A program made the position numbers and the translations under genes. Under the pieces are notes generated by a model. That model saw nothing but the letters and a program-made list of their open reading frames with translations, had not been told where the DNA came from and searched no databases. A stretch of 47,606 nt of DNA from Dehalococcoidia bacterium (GTDB lineage Bacteria > Chloroflexota > Dehalococcoidia > Bin125): the NCBI GenBank assembly GCA_022824765.1, contig JAJDZG010000148.1:1-47606 (forward strand), given 5' to 3'. This document shows positions 15,439 to 25,366 of the stretch, piece after piece (the first letter of the stretch is position 1; each line of letters starts with the position of its first letter).

Positions 15439-16767
15439 ATGGTTACCGCTGAACGCCCTGGTTTGACACTGGACAACCTGAACATCACGGATACGTCGCT
15501 GTATGTCGACTACGGATATCCGTGGGAGGCGTGGGACATCCTGCGCCGCGAGGCGCCGGTCTACTGGTACCAGCGGCCGAACTTCGAGCCGTTCTGGGCG
15601 ATCACCAAGCATGCCGATATCCGCTACATCTCGTCCAACCCGGATTTGTTCTCGAACACGCAGATTCTGCGGATGAACGACACGGAGTCGATTGGGATCG
15701 GCGAGCGAGGCCGCGAGATCAACGCGAACCGCTATGGCGGCCACCCGTCCGATCCGCCGGACTTCATTTTCATGGACCCGCCGGAGCATCGGCAGCACCG
15801 CAGCCTGGTCGCGCACCACTTCACGCCGCGGATGATGAAGCGGCTCGAAGATCACTTCGCCGAGATGGCGGACAACTATGTCTCCAGCTTCGCCGATTCG
15901 ATCGTGGCCGATTTCGCGGAGCGGGGTTCGGTCTCGGCGGTGGACGTGGTGCATGAGTTGTCGGCCAAGCTGCCGGTGGCCGCGATCTGCGACATGGGCG
16001 GCGTGCCGGAGGAAGACTGGGATCAGGTGTTCCACTGGACTGAGACGTCGGCCGGCGCGGCGGACCCTGAGTTCCGGCTACCGGGCGAGGATCGGGAACA
16101 GACGATCCGCCGCGTGAACCTCGAGTTCAACCTCTACAACGAGGGTCTGGTGCGCGATCGACAGTCCAACGGGCTCGGCGATGACCTGCTGAGCGACCTG
16201 CTGCGCGCCGACATTGACGGTTACAAGCTGACGCCGCGCGAGATTTCGTCCTACTTCCGGCTGCTGATCGGCGCGGGCAACGAGACGACCCGCAACTCGA
16301 TTTCTGGCGGCGTCAAGGCATTGCTCGACCACCCGGATCAGCTGGAAGACCTCGTCGCCCACCCCGAACTGGTGCCGTCAGCGGTTGAGGAGATTCTGCG
16401 TTGGACCTCAGTCGTGATTCAGTTCCAGCGGACTGTCACTGAGGACCTGGAGTTGCGCGGCAAGACGCTGCGCAAGGGCGACTCGATTGTCATGTGGTAT
16501 CCGTCGGCCAACCGCGACGAGGACGTCTTCCCGGACCCGTACAAGTTTGACATCCGGCGCGACCCGAACGATCACTTTGCGTTCGGCGGCTACGGCGAGC
16601 ACTTCTGTCTTGGCGCCAACCTGGCGCGCTGGGAGATGCGCTCGATCTTCCACGCGCTGTTGCCGATCCTGCCGAATCTGGAGCTGGCCGGTGAGCCGCA
16701 GATGGTACCGAGCTCACTGCACGTCGGCGGTATCAAGCGGCAGATGGTGCGCTATCGGGCGCAGTAG
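15439..16767 (+). CDS. Cytochrome P450, CYP125/CYP142-like (second of tandem pair)
   Basis: This 442-aa P450 is collinear with, and highly similar to, the preceding one over its whole length, so the pair arose by tandem duplication. The I-helix is IGAGNETTRN, the K-helix EEILR, and the heme loop FGGYGEHFCLG with Cys at residue 390. Differences cluster near residues 78-105 (the region that follows FSNTQILRMN) and near residues 205-235, which in P450s include substrate-recognition segments. The two copies may therefore differ in substrate. The ATG at 15439 has GGAG six bases upstream; the TTG at 15427 used by the ORF track does not. Confidence 0.93.
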   Translation: MVTAERPGLTLDNLNITDTSLYVDYGYPWEAWDILRREAPVYWYQRPNFEPFWAITKHADIRYISSNPDLFSNTQILRMNDTESIGIGERGREINANRYGGHPSDPPDFIFMDPPEHRQHRSLVAHHFTPRMMKRLEDHFAEMADNYVSSFADSIVADFAERGSVSAVDVVHELSAKLPVAAICDMGGVPEEDWDQVFHWTETSAGAADPEFRLPGEDREQTIRRVNLEFNLYNEGLVRDRQSNGLGDDLLSDLLRADIDGYKLTPREISSYFRLLIGAGNETTRNSISGGVKALLDHPDQLEDLVAHPELVPSAVEEILRWTSVVIQFQRTVTEDLELRGKTLRKGDSIVMWYPSANRDEDVFPDPYKFDIRRDPNDHFAFGGYGEHFCLGANLARWEMRSIFHALLPILPNLELAGEPQMVPSSLHVGGIKRQMVRYRAQ

Positions 16768-16809
16768 CGAGTTGCCATTTCGAACGAGTACGGCGCCGCT
16801 GGCTGGGCG

Positions 16810-17001
16810 CTAGTCCTCGATCGAGATTGCGGCCCGCGGGCAGGTTCGGACGGCGCGGACGACGTTGGCCTCCTCTTGCTCCGGCACCACTTCCACCAGA
16901 ACGTGGGAGAGGTCGTCGTCGCGGACCTCAAAGACGATTTCCGTTGCTTCCATGCATTTGGCGTGGCCTTCGCAGAGGCTCTCGTCGATCTTGACCTTCA
17001 T
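16810..17001 (-). CDS. Small 3Fe-4S-type ferredoxin
   Basis: This 63-aa ferredoxin has the motif CEGHAKC followed by a distant TCPRAAI. That gives Cys-x2-His-x2-Cys plus Cys-Pro, in which the second Cys of a 4Fe-4S site is replaced by His. Such CxxHxxC(n)CP ferredoxins occur beside P450 genes in actinobacteria and donate electrons to them. It ends 43 bp from the stop of the second P450, on the opposite strand, and lies downstream of the LLM oxidoreductase and MBL genes. GGGAGG precedes the ATG. No ferredoxin reductase gene is in the window. Confidence 0.9.
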   Translation of the reverse strand: MKVKIDESLCEGHAKCMEATEIVFEVRDDDLSHVLVEVVPEQEEANVVRAVRTCPRAAISIED

Positions 17002-17043
17002 CGCTGCCTCCCAACATGATTGCTCTGGTGTCCGGTACCCATG

Positions 17044-18060
17044 CTACCGAAAGTTGGGCATGACTTCGCGGGCGAACAGCTCGATGCTTCGTCGGGCCAG
17101 CTCACGCGACGCGCCTGGCGGCACCGGGGACGTGATCACGTGGTCGGCGGGGATCCACTCCAGGGTGCGTTCAATCGCTGACGTCACGTCATCGGGCGTG
17201 CCTGCGACGAAGCGTGCTCGCAGGTCCTCGTCGGTCTGATGCAGGAGCTGGCCGAGTGGGTCTTGTTCGCCGAGATCGGAGGCGTCGTTGTACCACTTGC
17301 CGTAGGTGTCGCGCAGGTAGCGTTGATGGGGCCGCAGCTCTTCCCAGAGCGCATCGGGATCGTCGCTGACGAATCCGCCTGAGGAGAGCAGCACGTCGAA
17401 GTCTGCTGGGTCATCGCCCTGCTCTCGGAGCGCGTCTGCCCAAGCGTCGTAGACGGGTCGGTCGGCGACGATCATCAGGTTTGCGCGGAAGCGTGCCGCT
17501 CGACGCGCTGCCGCGGCCGAGCGAGCGCCGACCCAGAGGGGGAAGGGTTGCTGGACGGGCGGCGGCGTCACGGTGACGTCCTTGACTTGATAGTGTCGTC
17601 CGTCCAGCGAGACCGTCTCGCCGTTCAGCGTGCGGGTGATGATCTCCAGCGACTCATCCATGATGCTCGCGCGGTGACGGCGGTCGATGCCGAATCCCTC
17701 GAACTCCTCAATGCGGTAGCCGAGTCCGACACCGAGGTCGAAGCGGCCGTTGGAGAGGATGTCGACCGTGGCCGCATCCTCGGCGACGCGGATGGCGTTG
17801 TGGAGCGGCAGCAGCAGGACCCACGTGCCGATTCGAACTCGCGAGGTCAATCGCGAGATGGCGGCCGCGATCGGCAGGACCGACGGCGTGTAGCCGTCGT
17901 CGATGAAGTGGTGCTCGGTGATCCAGATGTGGTCGTAGCCGAGTTCTTCGGCGTAGACGATCTCGTCCAGTAGCTCGTCGTAGAACTGGGCCCACGGTTT
18001 GCGCCATTGGGGCGGATTGCGGAAGTCGTAGATCAGGCCAAATTTGGGATGGGAAGACAT
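17044..18060 (-). CDS. LLM-class (luciferase-like) flavin-dependent oxidoreductase
   Basis: This 338-aa single-domain TIM-barrel oxidoreductase belongs to the bacterial luciferase-like superfamily. Key stretches are EELGYDHIWITEHHF, a series around LPIAAAISRLTSRVRIGTWVLLLPLHNAIRVAEDAATVDILSNGRFDLGVGLG, and PPVQQPFPLWVGA. Enzymes of this class use FMN with oxygen or coenzyme F420, and motifs alone do not decide between them. The ATG overlaps the stop of the MBL gene (TGATG), so the two are coupled. The ferredoxin gene follows after 42 bp. Confidence 0.92.
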   Translation of the reverse strand: MSSHPKFGLIYDFRNPPQWRKPWAQFYDELLDEIVYAEELGYDHIWITEHHFIDDGYTPSVLPIAAAISRLTSRVRIGTWVLLLPLHNAIRVAEDAATVDILSNGRFDLGVGLGYRIEEFEGFGIDRRHRASIMDESLEIITRTLNGETVSLDGRHYQVKDVTVTPPPVQQPFPLWVGARSAAAARRAARFRANLMIVADRPVYDAWADALREQGDDPADFDVLLSSGGFVSDDPDALWEELRPHQRYLRDTYGKWYNDASDLGEQDPLGQLLHQTDEDLRARFVAGTPDDVTSAIERTLEWIPADHVITSPVPPGASRELARRSIELFAREVMPNFR

Positions 18061-18980
18061 CAGGAGAGGCCAATCCGGCCGCCGAGCGGGATGTCGAGCA
18101 GCTCTGAGCGCGGGGCGACGTGATTGAGTTCATTCTTGACCGGCGCGAGCGAATCGGGGCCGGTCATGTCGTGGGTCATTGGCGGCATCCAGTCGTCGTG
18201 GTGTCCGAGCACAATGCGCGGGGCGCGCAGCATGTCCGACATGCGTCCGACGAACTGGGCGAGCGAGCCTTGGATGGGCTCGCCATCGATGTTTGGCCGC
18301 CCGGCCATGGCGACGATGGCGACGTCTGGTCGCATGTTCTGCACGACGCCGGTCCAGCAGCCCGAGGTGTCGTGGTAGAAGAGCGAGCCGTAGGGCGTAT
18401 CGATCAGGTAGGCGAGCGCGCCGCCGGTGTCGTTGGAGCCGAGACACGATGTGACGTGGTCGAGCATGTGCGTCTGGGCCTCAGGGCCGAGGTCCTGGGA
18501 CCGCTCGCCGAGCGATCCGCCGATATCGAGCGACCCACGCTGGCCCCAGCGCTCCTCCTCGGTCAGTCCGTATTGGCCGAGGACGACCTGACCTGGGTCC
18601 CACGACCCCTGGGTCCAGATGCAGGAGTGCAGGCTGGGGAAGACCTCGACCGTGACGTCTTTGGATATGCGGTGGCGTTCGCCGCCCTGCGAACGGAGCA
18701 GCTGATCCTCTGAGATGCCTGCTTCGATCAAGACGCGGGCAGATTCGTTCGAGCCGATCACTGGAGCGCCGGTGTTCTGGGCGATCACCTCTGCGCCGGC
18801 AATGTGGTCGAAGTGTGAGTGACCGACCAATACGGCGTCGGCGCGGGAGATGTCGGCAGCGGTCAGGCCGACATCAGGCGCGAGCGGGACGCGGTCGATG
18901 TAGGCGTCGAGCATGATCACGGTGTCATCGACCTGCAGTCGAAAGGTCGCGCAGCCAAGCCAATCAAGGGTGACGGTCAT
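18060..18980 (-). CDS. MBL-fold metallo-hydrolase
   Basis: This 306-aa metallo-beta-lactamase-fold protein has the dinuclear metal motif GHSHFDH near residue 53, further candidate ligands in FPSLHS and YHDTSG, and a late VLGHHDDW. The arrangement resembles the UlaG/RomA-like branch of MBL proteins, which hydrolyse lactones or phosphodiesters, but the substrate is unknown. GGAGG lies before the ATG and a TAGCCT -10 candidate precedes it, so it probably heads the MBL-LLM-ferredoxin operon. Confidence 0.85.
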   Translation of the reverse strand: MTVTLDWLGCATFRLQVDDTVIMLDAYIDRVPLAPDVGLTAADISRADAVLVGHSHFDHIAGAEVIAQNTGAPVIGSNESARVLIEAGISEDQLLRSQGGERHRISKDVTVEVFPSLHSCIWTQGSWDPGQVVLGQYGLTEEERWGQRGSLDIGGSLGERSQDLGPEAQTHMLDHVTSCLGSNDTGGALAYLIDTPYGSLFYHDTSGCWTGVVQNMRPDVAIVAMAGRPNIDGEPIQGSLAQFVGRMSDMLRAPRIVLGHHDDWMPPMTHDMTGPDSLAPVKNELNHVAPRSELLDIPLGGRIGLS

Positions 18981-19005
18981 CAGAGCCTCCGATGCGAGTG
19001 TGTGG

Positions 19006-19011
19006 AGGCTA
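19006..19011 (-). promoter_or_regulatory. Putative -10 element (TAGCCT) of the MBL-LLM-ferredoxin operon
   Basis: TAGCCT on the minus strand would place the transcript start about 19 nt before the ATG at 18980, leaving the GGAGG site inside the leader. Confidence 0.3.
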
Positions 19012-19021
19012 GCGGGTTGCG

Positions 19022-19378
19022 TCAGACTGGGAGGTCATCGATCGGGATCAGGCGTTGAGATACGGGATCGACGGCGAGTTCCAGGCCTTCCAGCGTGAAG
19101 GCACCGAGAAGGAGTTGCCCGGTGTTGCTGCCGAACGCCACCGTGGTAATCCGACGACGATCTTCGAAGGTGATCCACACGTGTCCGATGTCCATCTCGA
19201 TCTGCTGATTGTCGGCTAGCCGGAAGGTGATTCGGTCAATCGGCTCGACACCAAGATCTTGAAGCAGATAGCTGGGAAGGACCGAGTAGAACGCGCCGGT
19301 ATCGACCACGGCATCGATCTCAACCGAGTTCTGCCCGGTGAGGTCGCTGATGGAGATCGGCTGACTGAAGATTCCCAT
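19022..19378 (-). CDS. Retropepsin-like clan AA aspartic protease
   Basis: This small protein of 118 aa has the aspartic protease motif VVDTGAFYSVLPSYLL near residue 24 and a matching late segment VAFGSNTGQLLLGAFTLEGLEL. One domain of this size resembles bacterial clan AA retropepsin-like proteins, which would act as dimers. No signal peptide is visible, so it is probably cytoplasmic. The start at 19378 lies 22 bp after the tyrS stop and has AGGG upstream; the longer ORF-track version runs antigenically out of frame through tyrS and was not used. Its role next to tyrS is unknown. Confidence 0.75.
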   Translation of the reverse strand: MGIFSQPISISDLTGQNSVEIDAVVDTGAFYSVLPSYLLQDLGVEPIDRITFRLADNQQIEMDIGHVWITFEDRRRITTVAFGSNTGQLLLGAFTLEGLELAVDPVSQRLIPIDDLPV

Positions 19379-19400
19379 TGCGATCCCTATGTCGGTACCC

Positions 19401-20674
<1,274 letters not shown>

Positions 20675-20678
<4 letters not shown>

Positions 20679-21643
20679 GCGCCTGCTCTCGATTCCGGGA
20701 CGATGTCCATGTCAGCCAATAGCTCGCGGGCCGCGTCGCGGTCGCGGCCGATCTGTTCTACCAGGGCGTCGATGCCGTCGAACTTGCGCTCGCCGCGTAG
20801 TCGCTGGACGAATTCAACGCGCAGGTCTGCGCCGTAGATGTCTTCGTCAAAGTCGATGATGTGACACTCAATCGAGAGCGCGCCGCCGTCGTCGAAGGTC
20901 GGACGCGTGCCGATGTTGGTGACCGACGGCAACGTTCGAGGTCCGAGTCGGGCGATTGTGGCGTACACGCCCGGCGCGGGAATGCTGCGGTCATTGCCGA
21001 CGGCGACGTTGGCGGTGGCGAAGCCGATGCTGCGCCCGCGCTCGAAGCCGACGACGACCGGTCCGTGCAGCGAATAGCGACGGCCGAGCAGGTCGCTGAC
21101 GCGATCGACCGCGCCGTCCTCAAGCGCGGCGCGGACTTCGGTCGACGATACTTTGTCGAGCGAGTTGTCGCTGAGCAGCGGCACGACCTCGACGGAGAAT
21201 CCCAGGTCGCCGCCGAGCTGGCGCAGCGTCTCGACATCGCCGCCGCGCTGGCGTCCGAGCGCAAAGTCCTCGCCGATGATCAGGCATTTCAACTGAAACT
21301 CGTCGACCAGCATGCGGACGAAATCACCTGCGTCGGTCAGCGAGAACTCGGAGGTGAATGAGACGGTGGCGACGGCGTCGAGGCCGGCCTGTTTGATCAG
21401 GGACAGCCGATCTTCGAGCGAGGTCACGTACTCGGTGGTGAGGTCGGGTCGGAGCACCTGTCGCGGGTGCGGGTGGAAGGTGATCGCGGCCGCGGCGAGG
21501 CCGTGTGCGCGAGCACGGTCGACGACATGGCGGAGGACCATCTGATGGCCGCGGTGAACGCCGTCGAAGACGCCAATGGTCAGCGCCGTTGGCCGTCCTG
21601 GCGCGGCTCGTCGCAGCTCCTGGCGAGCGAGCTCCGTTACCAC
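20675..21643 (-). CDS. ribF: Bifunctional riboflavin kinase / FAD synthetase
   Basis: The enzyme converts riboflavin to FMN and FAD, matching the large number of flavoenzymes nearby. The N-terminal FAD-synthetase half has GVFDGVHRGHQ and FHPHPRQVL, then IIGEDFALGRQRGGD and SSTEVR. The C-terminal kinase half has GFATANV, where the usual motif is G-x-P-T-A-N; the Pro is Ala here. THEN NIGTRPTF and ECHIIDFDEDIYG complete the kinase domain. Length is 322 aa, normal for the family. The start is GTG at 21643. A TACGCT -10 candidate lies about 40 bp upstream. Confidence 0.95.
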
Positions 21644-21682
21644 GGCTGGCAGCCTTCCACAGGGCGTCTCACGTTGAAGGTC

Positions 21683-21688
21683 AGCGTA
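21683..21688 (-). promoter_or_regulatory. Putative -10 element (TACGCT) of ribF-tyrS
   Basis: TACGCT on the minus strand lies in the 94-bp gap between leuS and ribF, 40 nt from the ribF start. It belongs to the TAnnCT set. Confidence 0.3.
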
Positions 21689-21737
21689 TCAGCAGACCGC
21701 TCAGGAGACCGGCCGCATGCGCAGCTGGAGTGATCGG

Positions 21738-24200
21738 TCAGTTGGCGACGAAGTTGAGCAGCTTGTCGGGGACCCAGATCACACGTCGCAGCGTCTTGCC
21801 GGCGATCTGGGCTGCGACTCGCTCTGAGTCACGAGCGGCTGCCTCGGCGTCCTGCTGGGACGCGCCGAGCGGCATGTCCAGTTTGTCGCGCAGCTTGCCG
21901 TTGACCTGGACGACCAGCGTCACCGATTCGGCGCGTGCCAGCGACTCATCGAACTCTGGCCAGCGCTGCTCATGGATCGATCCTGAGTGGCCGGTCTGGT
22001 GCCACAACTCTTCGGTGATGTGCGGAGCAGACGGGGCGAGGCAGAGCAGCAGGGCGTCAATGGCCTCGCGCCATGCCGAAACGTCGACCGTGCCCTGCCC
22101 ACGGATCGTCTGCAACTCGTTGGTGAACTCCATCATCGCCGCGATCATCGTGTTGAAGCGGAATCGGGCGATGTCATCGCTGACCTTGCCGATCATCCGA
22201 TGGGTTGCGCGGCGGATCGCGTCGGCGTGATCTGCGCCGCTCTCGACGGGTTCCAGCACCAGGTTCCAGACACGGTTCAACCAGCGCCATTGGCCCGAGA
22301 TGCCGCTGTCGTCCCAATCGCCGCCGGCCTCCCAGGGGCCGAGGAACATGAGGTAGAGCCGCACCGTGTCCGCTCCGTATCGCCCGACCCACTCGTCGGG
22401 ATTGACGACGTTGCCGCGCGACTTGGACATTTTGAAGCCGTCTTTGGTGATGGTGCCTTGATTGAACAGCTTGGCGAACGGCTCATCGATGTTCAGCACG
22501 CCCATGTCACGCGCGGCCTTGGCGAAGAACCGTGCGTAGAACAGGTGCATCACGGCATGTTCAGCGCCGCCGGTGTAGGTGTCGACCGGCAACCACTGAT
22601 CGGCCAGTTCCGCGCCGATCGGTGCGTGGTGATTGTGTGGGTCGACGTAGCGGTACATGTACCAGTTGGAGCACATGAACGTGTCCATCGTGTCGGTCTC
22701 GCGCCGTCCAGCCTCGCCGCAGGCGGGGCAGTCGACATTGACAAATCCGTCATGCCGTTCGAGGGGCGAGGCGCCGGTGGGCAGAAACTCTGCGTCGTCG
22801 GGGAGCAGGACGGGCAGGTCATCTTCGGGCACGGGCACGGTGCCGCATGATTCGCAATAGATGATGGGAATTGGCGCACCCCAGTAGCGCTGACGAGAGA
22901 TGAGCCAATCGCGCAGGCGATAGGAGACGGTGCGTCCGCCCAGCCCGATCTGTTCCAGGGCATCGGCGACGGCGAGCTTGCCGTCTTGCCAGTCTGTGCC
23001 GTCGAACTGGGCGGAGTTCACCATGCGGCCTGGCCCGGTGTAGGCCTCAGCCAGTGATTGTCCATCCCAATCGGGCGGAGCGATGACGACGGGGATGTCG
23101 ATGCCGCGCTCGGATGCGAATGCAAAGTCGCGCTCATCATGCGCCGGCACGCCCATCACCGCGCCCGTCCCGTAGGTCAGCAGTACGTAGTCGGCGATCC
23201 AGATCTGGATGTCGTCGCCCGTGAAGGGATGCTTTGCGTAGGCGCCGGTGAAGACGCCGGTCTTTTCGCGCTTGGTCGATTGGCGTTCGATCTCGTTTTG
23301 GCGGCGCGCCTGCTCGATGTACGCCTCGACCTCGACGCGGCGATCTTCGCTGGTCAACTCTGCGACGAGCGGATGCTCGGGAGCGAGCACCATGAAGGTG
23401 CAGCCGAACAGTGTGTCGGGTCGCGTGGTGAAGACGGTGATGCGGTCCTCGCCGCCGATCGTTCGGCCGAGGGGGAAGGAGATCTCCGCGCCCTCGGAGC
23501 GTCCGATCCAGTTGCGCTGCATCAGCTTGATCGGCTCTGGCCAGTCCAGGCCGTCGAATTCGAGCAGCTCGTCCGCATAGTTGGTGATGCGGAACATCCA
23601 CTGGTCCATCTGCTTCGCTTCGACGGTCGACTCGCAGCGTTCGCAGACGCCGATGCCGTCGTCGTTGCGTTGGACCTGTTCGTTGGCGAGGACGGTGACA
23701 CATCCTGGACAGAAGTTGCAGTCGGCGGCAGCTCGGTAGGCCAGGCCATGCTCATAGAGCTTCAGGAACCACCACTGAGTCCAGCGGTAGTACTCAGGGT
23801 CCGACGTGGCGAATTCTCGCGACCAGTCAAAGGAGGCGCCCATCGTTCTCATCTGGCGGGTCATCGCCTCGACGTTGTTGTAGGTCCACTGCTTGGGGTG
23901 TGTGTTGTTGTTGATCGCGGCGTTTTCGGCGGGTAGGCCGAAGGCGTCATAGCCCAAGGGGAAGAGCACGTTCTTGCCCTGCATCCGCAGCCAGCGGGCG
24001 GCGGTGTCGGACGGGGAGATGGCATACCAGTGGCCGATGTGCAGATCGCCGCTGGTGTAGGGCAGCATGGTCAGGAAGTAGTAGGGATCGCGCGGGTCGT
24101 CGTTGTCAACGCGGTAGAGCTCGTCCACGTCCCAACGGTGACGCCAGCGGGGCTCCAGTTCTGCAGGATCGTAGGCAGTGATTGGGGTCGCGGTCGTCAT
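21738..24200 (-). CDS. leuS: Leucyl-tRNA synthetase
   Basis: This enzyme charges tRNA-Leu and edits mischarged products. The 820-aa class I synthetase shows HIGH in SGDLHIGHW, the FPLGYDAFGLPAENAA region, and zinc-type cysteine pairs (CNFC/CERC and CESC/CPAC). The editing (CP1) domain follows with TTRPDTLFG and GVPAHDERD, then the KMSKS loop FKMSKSRGN and a C-terminal anticodon-binding region. ATG 24200 is chosen over GTG 24215. It has no ribosome-binding site, and TACGCT lies exactly 6 nt upstream, so it is probably translated from a leaderless mRNA. It is divergent from purE. Confidence 0.97.
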   Translation of the reverse strand: MTTATPITAYDPAELEPRWRHRWDVDELYRVDNDDPRDPYYFLTMLPYTSGDLHIGHWYAISPSDTAARWLRMQGKNVLFPLGYDAFGLPAENAAINNNTHPKQWTYNNVEAMTRQMRTMGASFDWSREFATSDPEYYRWTQWWFLKLYEHGLAYRAAADCNFCPGCVTVLANEQVQRNDDGIGVCERCESTVEAKQMDQWMFRITNYADELLEFDGLDWPEPIKLMQRNWIGRSEGAEISFPLGRTIGGEDRITVFTTRPDTLFGCTFMVLAPEHPLVAELTSEDRRVEVEAYIEQARRQNEIERQSTKREKTGVFTGAYAKHPFTGDDIQIWIADYVLLTYGTGAVMGVPAHDERDFAFASERGIDIPVVIAPPDWDGQSLAEAYTGPGRMVNSAQFDGTDWQDGKLAVADALEQIGLGGRTVSYRLRDWLISRQRYWGAPIPIIYCESCGTVPVPEDDLPVLLPDDAEFLPTGASPLERHDGFVNVDCPACGEAGRRETDTMDTFMCSNWYMYRYVDPHNHHAPIGAELADQWLPVDTYTGGAEHAVMHLFYARFFAKAARDMGVLNIDEPFAKLFNQGTITKDGFKMSKSRGNVVNPDEWVGRYGADTVRLYLMFLGPWEAGGDWDDSGISGQWRWLNRVWNLVLEPVESGADHADAIRRATHRMIGKVSDDIARFRFNTMIAAMMEFTNELQTIRGQGTVDVSAWREAIDALLLCLAPSAPHITEELWHQTGHSGSIHEQRWPEFDESLARAESVTLVVQVNGKLRDKLDMPLGASQQDAEAAARDSERVAAQIAGKTLRRVIWVPDKLLNFVAN

Positions 24201-24206
24201 AGGATC

Positions 24207-24212
24207 AGCGTA
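24207..24212 (-). promoter_or_regulatory. Putative leaderless -10 element (TACGCT) of leuS
   Basis: TACGCT on the minus strand is separated from the leuS ATG by exactly 6 nt, with no Shine-Dalgarno sequence. This is the same geometry as at 5206, 12095 and 34468. Confidence 0.4.
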
Positions 24213-24302
24213 CACGCGAGTATCTTGACAGTTCAGCGCATTAGTCAGCGCAACTGTTGGGTCGCGTGCCGCGACGACCGCTGAGAGAGGGGATCTGCAA
24301 CC

Positions 24303-24800
24303 ATGACCGATGGACCGCTGGTCGGGGTGATGATGGGTTCACACTCCGACTGGGAGACGATCAAGAACACCGCCTCGACGCTGGAGTCGCTCGGCATCAG
24401 TTGGGAGGCGCGCGTGCTCTCTGCGCACCGCACGCCGGATGAAACCGCTGAGTACGCCGCGACCGCTCAAGAGCGGGGCATCAAGGTGATCATCGCCGCT
24501 GCCGGCGGCGCCGCGGCGCTGCCGGGCGCCGTCGCCGCCAAGACGCCGATTCCCGTGATCGGCGTGCCTGTCAAGGGCTGGGCCACGGACGGTCTGGACT
24601 CACTGCTGTCGATGGCCCAAATGCCGCGCGGCGTGCCCGTCGCGACGGTGGCCATCGGCCGGACCGGCGCGGTCAATGCGGCGCTGCTGGCCGGGAGGAT
24701 TCTGGGGCTCTCGGACGCCGAGATCGCCGACGCGGTGGCACGCGACGGCCGCCAACGAGCGGAAGAGCAGCTGAGCCAGCCGCATCCCACATTGGGTTAG
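24303..24800 (+). CDS. purE: N5-carboxyaminoimidazole ribonucleotide mutase (PurE)
   Basis: PurE catalyses the CO2-transfer step of purine synthesis, N5-CAIR to CAIR in class I enzymes. The 165-aa sequence has the phosphate loop MGSHSDWE, the catalytic-His region [10 protein letters not shown], the [13 protein letters not shown] stretch and [13 protein letters not shown]. In class I enzymes such as E. coli PurE the loop is GGAAHLPG. Here it is GGAAALPG, so a conserved second His is Ala (residue 72). GAGAGGGG precedes the ATG. The def gene follows after 35 bp. No purK is in the window. Confidence 0.94.
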   Translation: MTDGPLVGVMMGSHSDWETIKNTASTLESLGISWEARVLSAHRTPDETAEYAATAQERGIKVIIAAAGGAAALPGAVAAKTPIPVIGVPVKGWATDGLDSLLSMAQMPRGVPVATVAIGRTGAVNAALLAGRILGLSDAEIADAVARDGRQRAEEQLSQPHPTLG

Positions 24801-24835
24801 TCCGCGTTGGAGGAGTCCGTGAGTCGGAAGCCGCA

Positions 24836-25366
24836 ATGACCGTCCAGGCGATTACCACTCTGCCCCGTGATGCGGATGTCCTGCGCACGCCGGCCAAGCG
24901 TGTGCGCAACTTTGACGCATCGCTGCGCTCGCTGGTGGCGGACATGATCGATTCGATGAACGCGGCGAGCGGCGTTGGGATCGCTGCGCCGCAGATTGGG
25001 GTGGGGTTGCGGGTCGTGATCATCGGGATGCCTGGCGAGCGCCCCTTCGTGATGGTCAACCCTGAGGTGGTCAAGCGCAGCGGTGAGCGTTCGCTGATTG
25101 AGGGCTGTCTGAGCGTGCCTGGTTACCGAGGGCGGGTGACGCGTTCCACGCGCGTGCTGGCCAAGGCTCAAGACATTTCGGGACGCGAGATTCGGGTGCG
25201 AGCAGAAGATGATCTGCTGGCTCAATGCCTCGAGCACGAGATCGATCACATCAACGGCCGCGTCTACATCGATCACGTGCCGAGCATTGATGAAATCTGG
25301 TCGATCGACGAGATGATGGCCGACGACGAAGAGTCCGATGACTTCGATGAACCAGACGGACAGTAG
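24836..25366 (+). CDS. def: Peptide deformylase
   Basis: This metalloenzyme removes the formyl group from nascent N-terminal methionine. The 176-aa protein has all three motifs: GVGIAAPQIG, EGCLSVPG with the metal-binding Cys, and HEIDH with the two metal-binding His and catalytic Glu. An acidic tail of about 20 residues follows the core. Its end overlaps the start of the cca-like gene by 29 bp. Confidence 0.96.
   Translation: MTVQAITTLPRDADVLRTPAKRVRNFDASLRSLVADMIDSMNAASGVGIAAPQIGVGLRVVIIGMPGERPFVMVNPEVVKRSGERSLIEGCLSVPGYRGRVTRSTRVLAKAQDISGREIRVRAEDDLLAQCLEHEIDHINGRVYIDHVPSIDEIWSIDEMMADDEESDDFDEPDGQ

Noticed and set aside
14043-16767. Tandem P450 genes as an assembly duplication artefact
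   Set aside because: The copies differ throughout at both nucleotide and protein level and have different leader sequences, so they are true paralogues.
24225-24230. TTGACA as a -35 box for purE
   Set aside because: No acceptable -10 hexamer lies 16-18 bp downstream; only the hexamer itself matches.
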